Assembly (NCBI GenBank): GCA_900556055.1
Contig: USNJ01000063.1
Span: 1 to 9,912, forward strand
Length of the DNA: 9,912 bases
Direction of reading: 5' to 3'
Origin: an uncultured Ruminococcus sp.
GTDB lineage: Bacteria > Bacillota > Clostridia > Oscillospirales > Ruminococcaceae
In this document: positions 1 through 7,520 of the stretch, piece after piece
Numbering within the stretch: position 1 is the first letter of the stretch
How the letters are laid out: every line of letters begins with the position of its first letter
Position numbers and translations under genes: made by a program
Notes under the pieces: model-generated
What the model was told of the DNA's origin: nothing
The model's input: only the letters and a program-made list of their open reading frames with translations
Database searches by the model: none

Positions 1-247
1 CACAGACGCCATTTCCGCCAATGTAAATAACGGGCGATGCCACATCAAAGCAGATCCCGCCCGAAGTCAGCTTTGCAGTGCCATTTGCGCCGACTGCGAT
101 GTCGGATCTTCTGCCGCAGATGATCTCGCCCGAAAGATGTTTTACCTGTATGTACATACAGGAGACATCAAAACGGACTTTTGTTGTCTCTCCCGAAACG
201 GTAACGGTGCAGCTCTTGTCACTGCCCGAAATTATTTTTTCTTCCAT
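1..247 (-). CDS. N-terminal part of uncharacterised protein (cut by left edge)
   Basis: ATG 247 follows GGAGGAGG with a suitable spacer and overlaps the stop of the previous gene by one base (TGATG). The frame stays open for 82 codons to the window edge. It begins MEEKIISGSDKSCTVTVSGE, continues with DVSCMYIQVKHLSGEIICGR and ends ...VIYIGGNGVC. The protein is strand-rich with alternating Gly, Ser and Thr, so a beta-structured tail-tip, fibre or receptor-binding protein is possible. I do not recognise a family, and the C-terminal part needed for that is missing. Confidence 0.6.
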   Translation of the reverse strand, partial: MEEKIISGSDKSCTVTVSGETTKVRFDVSCMYIQVKHLSGEIICGRRSDIAVGANGTAKLTSGGICFDVASPVIYIGGNGVC

Positions 248-996
248 CAGATTTGTACCTCCTCCATGCCCGTGCATTTAAACCAAGCATCAAGCACATC
301 ACGCAGATATTCGGGTTTAAGCCACTGATTGCCTACCGCTGTGAGTTGTGTTCTAATATAGTTGTCTACACGGACACGGACATTACCCGAACTATATGTA
401 TCACGGCTTTTTTCAAATATGTCAACGCTCCGCTGTGACGATACCGAGCCTATCACCGTTTTGTCCGACGAGCTGTCCCACGTTTCATCGTGGTATGTAT
501 ACAATATCCTTGCTGTGCATCTCTCATTCGTATATTGTGTATACTCAGTCACCTTTGTTACGGCTTCGATCTTAAGTTCATCATAAAATTGCTCTGATTT
601 TCTGCTCAGTGTCCACGTGTCACTGTACGGCGGAGTATTTACAGCATTGGTGTAAGAAAAATAACTGTATATACCGTAATAAGGCGTGTGATAACCGACC
701 GACTTTCCACCGATAAAAAATATCAATATAATGGGCTTGTAAAAGTAATATGGTTCCGAACACCACTTGATACGATCCATAACAGTTTCATTATCGCCGT
801 CAGCGTACCACTGCCAGCTGGTCACAACCTTGACCTTATCGCTTTCAGGATCTGCAATGCCGATTGCGCAGTCAGTGCCGACGAGCTTGTACTTTTTTAT
901 AAGCGGGATATCATCGAGCCAGCTCCCGCCCGAAGCTCCGCCGCCTGCGTCATTGTATCCGCAGACATAACCCATCACAAAATCCTCATCTCTCAA
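247..996 (-). CDS. Uncharacterised aromatic-rich tail-tip protein, 249 aa
   Basis: I chose TTG 996 because it overlaps the previous stop as TTGA and stands seven bases after GGAGGTGG. ATG 975 (MGYVCGYNDAGGG) with GAGGA before it is a close alternative. The protein has a Gly-rich N-terminal patch (GGGASGGSW, 18-26), an unusually aromatic region (22 Tyr in 249 residues) with a hydrophobic run at 83-97 (YYFYKPIILIFFIGG), and a C-terminal part at about 210-249 (RVDNYIRTQLTAVGNQWLKP). The hydrophobic run is short and flanked by aromatics, so a buried core is as likely as a membrane segment. No enzyme motif or known fold is apparent. Its position after the hub suggests a baseplate or adsorption component. 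Its TGA shares a base with the next ATG (TGATG). Confidence 0.65.
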   Translation of the reverse strand: MRDEDFVMGYVCGYNDAGGGASGGSWLDDIPLIKKYKLVGTDCAIGIADPESDKVKVVTSWQWYADGDNETVMDRIKWCSEPYYFYKPIILIFFIGGKSVGYHTPYYGIYSYFSYTNAVNTPPYSDTWTLSRKSEQFYDELKIEAVTKVTEYTQYTNERCTARILYTYHDETWDSSSDKTVIGSVSSQRSVDIFEKSRDTYSSGNVRVRVDNYIRTQLTAVGNQWLKPEYLRDVLDAWFKCTGMEEVQI

Positions 997-1256
997 CTCT
1001 GTACCACCTCCATAACGTGTTCGTCAGGGAACGTAACAGACGAGATCTTACCGCCTGATTTCGCAAGCCCGTAAGACCTCGTTACCGTTGCTTCGCCGAC
1101 TGTGTATTCAAAGGACAACGCCGTGTCGCTAACGGTGATCTTCACTGGGTGCAGATCTGTCAGCAAAAATCCCGACACCTCCAGAAAATCTCCCTCGGCT
1201 CGCCAGCCGCAGGAGCCGGTTGCTTTCTTTTCGGGATAAAATTCAGGTATTACCAT
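993..1256 (-). CDS. Small uncharacterised tail-tip protein, 87 aa
   Basis: The frame is open from ATG 1298, but ATG 1256 (MVIPEFYPEKKATG...) has GAGGAGG five to six bases upstream and overlaps the hub gene by only 14 bases, so it is the better start. The 87-residue product has an N-terminal FYPEKKATGSCGW segment and then repeated strands, including DFLEVSGFLLTDLHPVKIT and ALSFEYTVGEATVTRSYGL. A small all-beta protein is likely. I do not recognise a family. By position it is part of the tail tip or baseplate. Its TGA overlaps the TTG start of the next gene (TTGA), so they are probably coupled. Confidence 0.6.
   Translation of the reverse strand: MVIPEFYPEKKATGSCGWRAEGDFLEVSGFLLTDLHPVKITVSDTALSFEYTVGEATVTRSYGLAKSGGKISSVTFPDEHVMEVVQS
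997..1006 (-). promoter_or_regulatory. Ribosome binding site supporting a TTG start
   Basis: The GTGGTACAGAG stretch belongs to the GGAGGTGG motif upstream, which ends seven bases before TTG 996. It is the best anti-SD match around this start and is the reason for preferring TTG over ATG 975. It lies inside the last codons of the 87-aa gene. Confidence 0.45.
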
Positions 1257-2370
1257 TATCGTCCTCCTCAAAAACAGCCCGGAACCGTCCGCCCACAAAT
1301 TCGGTCGTGTAGCCTGTACCCTTGGAACGCACAGTGCCGTTTCCCGTGATCTTCAGCGTGCCGTATTCAGAGCCGACCGTAAGCTTCTTATTAAGTCGTT
1401 CCTCGGTCGATCCGATATAGTCGGAATCAGCTTCGGTTTTTCCGCTGCCCGAAAGTGCTGCGAAGATCCCCGAAGCCGTAAACCGATAGCTCATGCCCGT
1501 GGCATAAAACGTTTCGGAACGTCCTGCAAACTCGACTTTTGAAAAGTACGGATAAATTTTATCGACCTGCGCCGTGCTGCACGAAAACGCCGTGCCGAAG
1601 CTTTCCGCAAGGCAGCTCCACAGCGGTATACTATCGGTATCATACGCCTTGCCGTCGCTTGTGGCATTCGGGATCATCGGATTTGTAAGCGATAATACCC
1701 TGCTGCATTTGTATGTGCCTACGGGATTCTGAATGATCCCATAATCCGCAAGCGTTTCGTTTTCGGAAAGTGCAGGCATCTCAGAACCGTTTTTTGAAAC
1801 AATTATCTGCTCAATGCCAAGTCCCTGAACACCGACACTTATGCTGTCATGGTCATCATCGGTAAGAGCTATGGTCATATATCCGGGAGACTGCATCGCA
1901 AGCTTTGCACCTCCGAGCGCAGTCAGATCCGCATAGCAGTTTGCGCCGTTTGCCGCAGCGATATATCCGAGAGCCTCGCGCATTGACATACCGTTTGAGG
2001 ACGGCAGATCGATCGGCTTGACCTCATCACTGATAGGCTCGGCGCTCACCGCACCGCCGTACTCTGACAGTTTCGCGGTAATGAGACCAATCTGCACTGC
2101 GGCTGTACGGCTGTATTTGTGGGTAACGCCGTCAGCATCCGTGTAATCATCGGGCGGCTGATCGTACTCATTATTGGCAAATCCGAGTATGTCATCTGCC
2201 GAAAATGTAAGTATACCATCCTTAAGGCTGCGGTCATGGATATACCACGGACCCGCTTTGCTGTATGTGGCGGAATCTGTGTACTGCAGCGTAACAAGCG
2301 CATTTCTCGGCGGCATATCGCCTTTGAGCAGCACCGCCGCATTAAGCGTTGATACCACGACATTTCCCAC
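1243..2370 (-). CDS. Probable baseplate hub / tail-tip protein
   Basis: A 375-residue frame from GTG 2370, the only standard start; the real product is probably about 33 residues longer (see the extension). The first 60 residues are beta-rich: GNVVVSTLNAAVLL, then LVTLQYTDS, then WYIHDRSLKDGILTFSADD. Residues about 128-148 hold MREALGYIAAANGANCYAD, which resembles the 'R.aLgyIA...Gg.a..d..G.l.i' helix-strand of gp27/Tal-type hub proteins in Firmicutes phages. The remainder is strand-rich with Gly/Ser loops, ending in an acidic EEDDNGNT. In the family this protein trimerises at the tail tip and anchors the adsorption proteins. A C-terminal peptidase domain, as in Tal, is not present at this length. 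It ends 14 bases into the next gene. The hub call is by motif pattern and place; I could not verify it by search. Confidence 0.6.
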   Translation of the reverse strand: MGNVVVSTLNAAVLLKGDMPPRNALVTLQYTDSATYSKAGPWYIHDRSLKDGILTFSADDILGFANNEYDQPPDDYTDADGVTHKYSRTAAVQIGLITAKLSEYGGAVSAEPISDEVKPIDLPSSNGMSMREALGYIAAANGANCYADLTALGGAKLAMQSPGYMTIALTDDDHDSISVGVQGLGIEQIIVSKNGSEMPALSENETLADYGIIQNPVGTYKCSRVLSLTNPMIPNATSDGKAYDTDSIPLWSCLAESFGTAFSCSTAQVDKIYPYFSKVEFAGRSETFYATGMSYRFTASGIFAALSGSGKTEADSDYIGSTEERLNKKLTVGSEYGTLKITGNGTVRSKGTGYTTEFVGGRFRAVFEEDDNGNT

Positions 2371-2472
2371 AGAATAGCCGTCCCCGCCGCCGTTTATATC
2401 AAGCGTCGGAGATGCCTGTATCTCATCGCTGCCGTACTCTGTGCCGCCGATCGTTATGATATATTTCCAGCT
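2371..2472 (-). other. Upstream coding extension of the hub frame
   Basis: These bases are open in the hub frame and translate as SWKYIITIGGTEYGSDEIQ followed by ASPTLDINGGGDGYS, leading into GNVVV at GTG 2370. This looks like the first beta strands of a hub protein, where an opening strand and a 'G.eYg.dei' turn normally precede the 'fsVGN' strand. No ATG, GTG or TTG lies in this extension. It is probably translated, but how it is entered is unclear: a non-AUG start such as ATA or ATC near 2460, or a frameshift from the preceding gene. Confidence 0.55.
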
Positions 2473-2476
2473 ACCC
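2471..2476 (-). other. Candidate +1 recoding site GGG-UAG-C between the 133-aa gene and the hub
   Basis: The final sense codon GGG and the stop TAG are followed by C. Re-pairing GGG to GGT one base forward would bypass the stop and enter the hub frame as AGC TGG AAA (S W K). A stop codon in the A site is a known way to stimulate +1 slippage, as at CCC-UGA in other phages. The hub frame upstream of GTG 2370 has no ATG, GTG or TTG between this point and well inside the preceding gene. The site is inferred from frame relations only. Confidence 0.3.
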
Positions 2477-2872
2477 CGAGTCGTCGGAGGCGGATTCTGC
2501 GTCCTTTTCCTCGAACGTGATCGTCGGTATCGTCCAGAACTGGAGCCACGTTCCCTGAGTTGTTTCCATTTCTTCGTATGATGCGGCAGGAAGTGTGGGC
2601 TGTGAAAATGTCCTCGTTTCCTCGCCGTTTTTGGGATCGATGTACTTTATCGACACGTCCGTGCCCGACAGGATCGCACCGAACAGAGTTGTCATCTGCT
2701 CGGTGTACATAGGCTCGAAATCGACCGATAATGACCGCTTATAGCCCGTAACGGAAGAATGCGTTTTCCCGCTGACAGCCGTGAAGCTCTCACCGACCTG
2801 CGGGACGATCTGCACGGAATATTTGCTGAGATATTCGTCGATCAGCTGACCGTTTATTGTGATAGCAAGCAT
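2471..2872 (-). CDS. Post-tape-measure tail protein (distal tail candidate)
   Basis: The frame is open from ATG 2944, but that start lies inside the tape measure gene. ATG 2872 (MLAITINGQLIDEY...) has a strong AAGGAGGG overlapping the tape measure TAA (2886-2884), so I choose it: 133 residues. The protein is beta-rich, with strands around residues 2-8, 18-24, 44-52, 71-78 and 113-120, and ends in an acidic Ser/Asp tail (EEKDAESASDDSG). By position it is where Dit or a small Dit-like hub-adaptor gene lies in siphoviruses, but its length is half that of a typical Dit and I see no diagnostic motif. An uncharacterised structural tail-tip protein is the safest description. It ends at TAG 2473-2471, just where the hub frame opens in the +1 frame (see the note at 2471-2476). 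Confidence 0.6.
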   Translation of the reverse strand: MLAITINGQLIDEYLSKYSVQIVPQVGESFTAVSGKTHSSVTGYKRSLSVDFEPMYTEQMTTLFGAILSGTDVSIKYIDPKNGEETRTFSQPTLPAASYEEMETTQGTWLQFWTIPTITFEEKDAESASDDSG

Positions 2873-2875
2873 ATT

Positions 2876-2886
2876 TGCCCTCCTTA
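2876..2886 (-). promoter_or_regulatory. SD merged with the tape measure stop codon
   Basis: The sequence TAAGGAGGGCA places the tape measure TAA and the AAGGAGGG site in one block, followed by ATG 2872. It decides the start of the 133-aa gene (2872, not 2944). The same stop-SD fusion occurs before 9823 and before the tape measure start. Confidence 0.75.
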
Positions 2887-5800
2887 ATTTTTGATAACGG
2901 GCTTGCCCGTCTGCCTGCCCGCCTTGCTTATAACGTCCCTGCATATGCGTCCGAATTCCTGCTCTCCGACATTGATTATGACATCGCCGTCGGGATAAGC
3001 AGCCTTTACGGCGTCTATAACGTCCTGCTTTGTAAGACCGTTATAAGAGCCTGCGAAGCCGTTTTTATTGCCGTTATACTGCGGATGTGCCGTACCCCAA
3101 GCGGGAGCATATCCGCTGAGAGATGCACCCGAAAGAGCAGCCGTGTCTATCTGCGGAAGGGTAAGGGACGCTGCCGCAGATGCAAACCATGCTTTGAGCG
3201 TTTCCCACTGCGACTGCATACCCTTTAGCAAGCTGCTCACGAAATTTGCGCCGATCGTCTCCATAGTCGTGTAAACATCGGCAGCCTTTTCAAGGATACC
3301 TTCGTCAAAGCCCTCCATTACATTTACGCCGATGCCGTTAAAAACAACGGACGGCGAATGCGTGTCAAGCGTTGCACGGCAGGCATCAATGACCTTTTGC
3401 ATAGCCGCCTGCATCGTCTCCGAGCTGTCCGCCTGCTTGCTCTGCACGCCCTCAATAAAGCCGTTGATGCTGTCCTCACCGATAAGCTTGGTTTCGGGCG
3501 GCAGGGCTTCGAGGACGGTTTTGACTTTATTTGTAAAGTCGGTTTCAAGCGTCTGGATCTCACTTGCATAAAAATCCTTTGCAAACTGCTTTGCATATTC
3601 CTGCTTTTTGTCGTAGCTGTCAGAATACTTTTTCAGTTCGGAATCGGACAGCTTAGTCAGAAGATTCATGTATTCCTGACCTTTTTCCGTATCCATCGCC
3701 ACGATTTCGGAGATAAGTCCCTGAGACAATCCCCGATTTTTCAGCTTTTCGACAGATGTTCCGAATTTTTCAACGGAAGCAAGCTGCTTGTCCATATTTT
3801 CGAGCTGCATTTTCTGCGCAGTTTCGGTCGTGCCATCAGCTTTTTTGACTTCCTCGGAAACCATTTTATACAGATCTCCGTAGCTTGACAGACTGCTTGC
3901 AAGCTTATCCTGATTGGCAATGATGGAGTCATACTTGGTCTTGTGAGCGTCGATAATGCTGTTGATATTGTCGCTCCATGCTGAGAATGATTTTTCGGCA
4001 TCTTCCTTGTCGCTCTTGGCAAGATCATCAGCGATCCTTTTGCGTGCGATCTTTATATCATCGCCGTATTCTTCCCACAGATCAAGTCCCTTTGCCTTAT
4101 ACTCATTCAGCAGAGCTTCAAGCTGATCGTAATACTGCGTTTCGGTGATGATGCCGAGCTTGCAGTTCGTGTCAAGCGCCTTTTCTTCCTTGTCAAAAGC
4201 GTCCTGCAGCGTTTTTATATGCTTGTCGGCAGCTTCCTTATCGGCAGATGCCTTTTCCTTGTTGAGCTTATCCTGAGCATCTGTCGTTTTGTCGTACAGC
4301 TCCCACCACTCGGCATATTCCTTGAGATTTGCATCTGTGATAATGTCAAGCCGCTTTTGATAATACTCCGAGTCACTCGCAAACTGATGCTTTTTATATG
4401 CGTCCTCCAGCTCAGCAAGCTTATCGTTCATATCAGCCATTTTTGCTTCGGAATGCTGATAAAGTATATCCGAAGAATCATCGCCCGAAAGCATCTGCTG
4501 CCGATACCGGTCAGCCTGCCGCTTATAAAACTCCTGCTGATTTTCGAGTTCGGAGCTGTATATCTGATCGGAGTTATACATGGCATCACGCTTTGCATCA
4601 ACGATCTTCTGCTCATAATTTTCAATTTCTTTCTGAGCGTCGCTGACGAGTGATACCTGCTTCTGATAGATCTGTCCTGTCTGATTTACCGTTTCGGCAG
4701 CCACATCACGCTGCTCCTCAAGATAGTCGGCGACATTTTTGAATCCCGCCGTCCTTGCGGCACTGAGCTCCTCTTCGGTCACTATGCCATCTTTGAGAAA
4801 TTTGTTGTAACGGTCAAGAGCTCCTTCATACGCTTCGCCTGCCGACACCCACTCCTGCTTGGCTTCGTTGGTCGTGTCCTTGAGCTTTTGCATATTGACA
4901 AGTGCCTGCTGATATACAGGTGTCAAGCCGTTGATATACGCCTCTGCTCTGAGCTGTTCAATATACTGCTCGACCGATGATGACAGGTCAAGATACGCCT
5001 GCCCCTGCTTTTCGATCAGCTGTATACTATTAGGATAAATGTCATTCATCTGCTTGACTATCTCATTGGCAGTTTCCTGATTGGTTATAAGACCGGTAGT
5101 CATATCAACGTTTTTCTGCAAACTTTCATATAAAGCGGCATATGTGTCGATCTTAGTATTATCGGTCTCTATACTCTCTTCGGATTTTTCCTTTGCTTCC
5201 TCATATTTCTGCGTAAGACGGTCAAGCTCTTCCTGCTGTTCCTTATATTTATCGGTTACAGCCTGTACAGCAGCCGGAACCTTATCTTTTGCTTCTGCCC
5301 ATTTGTGTAAAAGTATAGACCCTGCAGCGGCAAGAGCGGCAACTGCCGCTGTAACTGCAAGAATGGGATGAGAAGCCATGACTGCCCATGCAGCTTTAAG
5401 CGCAGTGACAAGCTTGGACGATGCAAGAGTCGCAAGTACAGTCTGTGTTGTTAATGCACCTGTAGCTGCACCTGCTTCAAGCACCTTGAGTGCGTATATG
5501 CCAAAAGAGGCGGCTGCTACAACAACGATAGCTCGGAGAGCGACGAAAGCATCATTAAGCACACCCATATCCTTGCCGGCAGTTGCGATAGCTGCAATAA
5601 GAGCCGCAAGAGCAGTGCCGATTATCATATATTTGTTTTTTGCGACCGCAGCGTTGAAAGCTTCCTGCGCAGCTGTCGCCGTTGCAGTGCTTGCTGCAAA
5701 TTTTATAAGCGATGTCATTGCACCGCTTACCATAGATGCAAAAGAAGAAAAGGCTTTACTGAACTGCCAAGCAAGGAAAGCCGAACCGATAGAACCGACC

Positions 5801-7506
5801 AGACCGAGAACAGTTTCTCCGTTATCAACGATCCACTCAAACATATTGATAATAGCCGGGATAGCATCTTCCGCCGCAAACCTGATCGCAGAGCCGACAA
5901 GCTCCGCAAATGCCTCGGAAAGCTTCTCAACACTCGCCGAAAGTCCGCCCGATTTTATCGAAGCATTAAGCTTGTCGATCTCCGATGTAGCGGAGCTTAC
6001 AGCGTTTCTCATGGGTACTTCAAGGCTTCCGTATACGGTGATGCCAAGACCTTCAATAGCCGACTGCATGATAGTGACAGCACCCTTAAGGTTGTCGTTC
6101 ATGGTTTCCGCCATCGCTTCGGCAGCACCTGTGCTGTTTGTGATCTCTTTTGTAAGCTCGTCCCATCGATCCCCATAATTCGAGAGCAAAGCTTCTGCGG
6201 ATTTAAGCTGACGGGCATCAAATATTTTTGCAAGAGCCTCCTGCCGCTGTTCCGCAGTAGCGTTTTCAAGGATCTTCGCAAGCTCGCCGAAGGTCTGATT
6301 AAGAGGTTTCATATTGCCCGCTGCGTCAAACGCCGAAAGTCCCAGCTCCTGCATATATTCTCTCGCCGTATCTGTCGGGGCAGTAAGATTAAGCAGCACC
6401 TGTCTGAGAGCAGTACCGCCTTCAGCACCCTTTATACCGTTATCGGCAAGGATACCAAGGGCAGTGTTAAGCTCTGTTGTGCCGCCTGCAAGTATTTTTG
6501 CAGTACCGCCGATCTGAAGAATGGCTTCACCGAGCTGAGCAACTCCGGTGTTGGATCGCTGTGCAGTTCTTGCCAGCTGATCCGAAAATTCTGTAAGATC
6601 TTCTATTTTTAAGTTGAGAGCCGACATAGAATCAGTTACAAGATCCGATGCATAAGCAAGATCCATGCCGCCAGCCGATGCGAGACTAAGCACCGTAGGC
6701 AAAGCCGCTATCTGCTCTTCTGCCGTATATCCCGCAAGTGCAAGATAATTCAAGGCTTCCGCCGCCTGAGATGCCGTGTACTTTGTTGATGCGCCCATTT
6801 CCTTTGCGATGTCGGACAGTTCGGGGATAGCCTCAACGGTAGTTCCCATCGTTGCCGCAACCTGCGACATGGACGCTTCGAAATCCGCTCCGACCTTAAG
6901 CGCTCCCGCAAACGCCGCTGTAATGGCAGCAGTCAGCGCAATAAAAGCCTTTTTCACAGCATCGGCGACCTTCTTGGCGGTATCGCCGAATTTCTTTGCC
7001 GCTTCTTCGCCCTCGTTCATGCCCTTCTTGGCTTTCTTGCCCGCCTCTTCGCTTCGATTTCCGGTATCACGCATATTATCGGACGTTTCACCGAGAGAAT
7101 CGTTAAGTCCATCGGTGCTCTCCGAAGCTTGCTCCATAGCATCGGGGAGAGTGCCGCCTACGACATTTGCCGTCTGCTGTGCCGCCGTCTGAGCCTGCTG
7201 CATAGCCGCAGATGCATTTTCCGCAGCTCCCGCAAGCCCCGTCTGTACAGCATTTGCAGTCTGACCGACCGCTGCCTGAGTCTGCTGCATTGCCTGTGTT
7301 AAGCCCGCCGCAGTGCTCTGCAAACTGCCCGCCATAGTCTGAGCTGTGCTGTTAAGCGTGCCCTCTGCCTGTGTCAGCGACGCGGAAAGAGTATGAACGC
7401 TCTGAACAAACTGCTCGATGACACCGAGAGCAGCGGAAAAGCCCTCTGTCAGTCCCGAGCTGTCCATTTTAATGTGACCGACTGCATTGCCGAGATCGTA
7501 TGCCAT
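2884..7506 (-). CDS. Tail tape measure protein (TP901 type)
   Basis: A 1540-residue protein starting at ATG 7506 behind AAAGGAGGG. It scaffolds the tail, sets its length and is ejected during infection. Residues about 30-185 are Ala/Gln/Thr-rich predicted coiled coil, turning basic near 157-187. Residues about 195-530 form the TP901 tape measure core, with EALNYLALAGYTAEEQIAAL at 250-269 and GVAQLGEAILQIGGTAKILA at 321-340. Hydrophobic segments lie at about 563-582, 626-643, 653-673 and 713-733, consistent with membrane insertion. Residues about 740-1340 are long Lys/Glu-rich helices with a diverged internal repeat. A 'HSPSVVFNGIGVNVMEGFDEGI'-like closing motif at 1383-1404 is typical of these proteins. 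The C-terminus has NVGEQEFGRICRDVI at 1512-1526. I see no lysozyme, peptidase or zinc motif, so any lytic activity is not evident. The stop TAA joins the SD of the next gene. Confidence 0.93.
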   Translation of the reverse strand: MAYDLGNAVGHIKMDSSGLTEGFSAALGVIEQFVQSVHTLSASLTQAEGTLNSTAQTMAGSLQSTAAGLTQAMQQTQAAVGQTANAVQTGLAGAAENASAAMQQAQTAAQQTANVVGGTLPDAMEQASESTDGLNDSLGETSDNMRDTGNRSEEAGKKAKKGMNEGEEAAKKFGDTAKKVADAVKKAFIALTAAITAAFAGALKVGADFEASMSQVAATMGTTVEAIPELSDIAKEMGASTKYTASQAAEALNYLALAGYTAEEQIAALPTVLSLASAGGMDLAYASDLVTDSMSALNLKIEDLTEFSDQLARTAQRSNTGVAQLGEAILQIGGTAKILAGGTTELNTALGILADNGIKGAEGGTALRQVLLNLTAPTDTAREYMQELGLSAFDAAGNMKPLNQTFGELAKILENATAEQRQEALAKIFDARQLKSAEALLSNYGDRWDELTKEITNSTGAAEAMAETMNDNLKGAVTIMQSAIEGLGITVYGSLEVPMRNAVSSATSEIDKLNASIKSGGLSASVEKLSEAFAELVGSAIRFAAEDAIPAIINMFEWIVDNGETVLGLVGSIGSAFLAWQFSKAFSSFASMVSGAMTSLIKFAASTATATAAQEAFNAAVAKNKYMIIGTALAALIAAIATAGKDMGVLNDAFVALRAIVVVAAASFGIYALKVLEAGAATGALTTQTVLATLASSKLVTALKAAWAVMASHPILAVTAAVAALAAAGSILLHKWAEAKDKVPAAVQAVTDKYKEQQEELDRLTQKYEEAKEKSEESIETDNTKIDTYAALYESLQKNVDMTTGLITNQETANEIVKQMNDIYPNSIQLIEKQGQAYLDLSSSVEQYIEQLRAEAYINGLTPVYQQALVNMQKLKDTTNEAKQEWVSAGEAYEGALDRYNKFLKDGIVTEEELSAARTAGFKNVADYLEEQRDVAAETVNQTGQIYQKQVSLVSDAQKEIENYEQKIVDAKRDAMYNSDQIYSSELENQQEFYKRQADRYRQQMLSGDDSSDILYQHSEAKMADMNDKLAELEDAYKKHQFASDSEYYQKRLDIITDANLKEYAEWWELYDKTTDAQDKLNKEKASADKEAADKHIKTLQDAFDKEEKALDTNCKLGIITETQYYDQLEALLNEYKAKGLDLWEEYGDDIKIARKRIADDLAKSDKEDAEKSFSAWSDNINSIIDAHKTKYDSIIANQDKLASSLSSYGDLYKMVSEEVKKADGTTETAQKMQLENMDKQLASVEKFGTSVEKLKNRGLSQGLISEIVAMDTEKGQEYMNLLTKLSDSELKKYSDSYDKKQEYAKQFAKDFYASEIQTLETDFTNKVKTVLEALPPETKLIGEDSINGFIEGVQSKQADSSETMQAAMQKVIDACRATLDTHSPSVVFNGIGVNVMEGFDEGILEKAADVYTTMETIGANFVSSLLKGMQSQWETLKAWFASAAASLTLPQIDTAALSGASLSGYAPAWGTAHPQYNGNKNGFAGSYNGLTKQDVIDAVKAAYPDGDVIINVGEQEFGRICRDVISKAGRQTGKPVIKN

Positions 7507-7520
7507 CGGCAGTCCCTCCT

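Noticed and set aside
1257..1298. Longer start at ATG 1298 for the 87-aa gene
   Set aside because: GAGGAGG sits just before ATG 1256, and the added residues (MWADGSGLFLRRTI) are the shadow of the hub's last codons.
2873..2944. Longer start at ATG 2944 for the 133-aa gene
   Set aside because: It would overlap the tape measure by 61 bases and add a basic Gln/Arg-rich peptide; the strong SD serves ATG 2872.
3358..3888. 176-codon plus-strand open frame
   Set aside because: Antisense to the tape measure gene, rich in Phe/Leu/Cys as expected from reversed Lys/Glu codons, and without supporting signals.
5378..6178. 266-codon plus-strand open frame, Ala/Ser-rich
   Set aside because: It lies wholly antisense to the tape measure coding sequence, has no good SD, and its composition is what the reverse of an Ala-rich coding frame gives.
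2884..7506. Lytic domain in the tape measure protein
   Set aside because: Some tape measures carry lysozyme, SLT or M23 peptidase domains; I see no catalytic Glu box or HxH-type zinc motif in this one.
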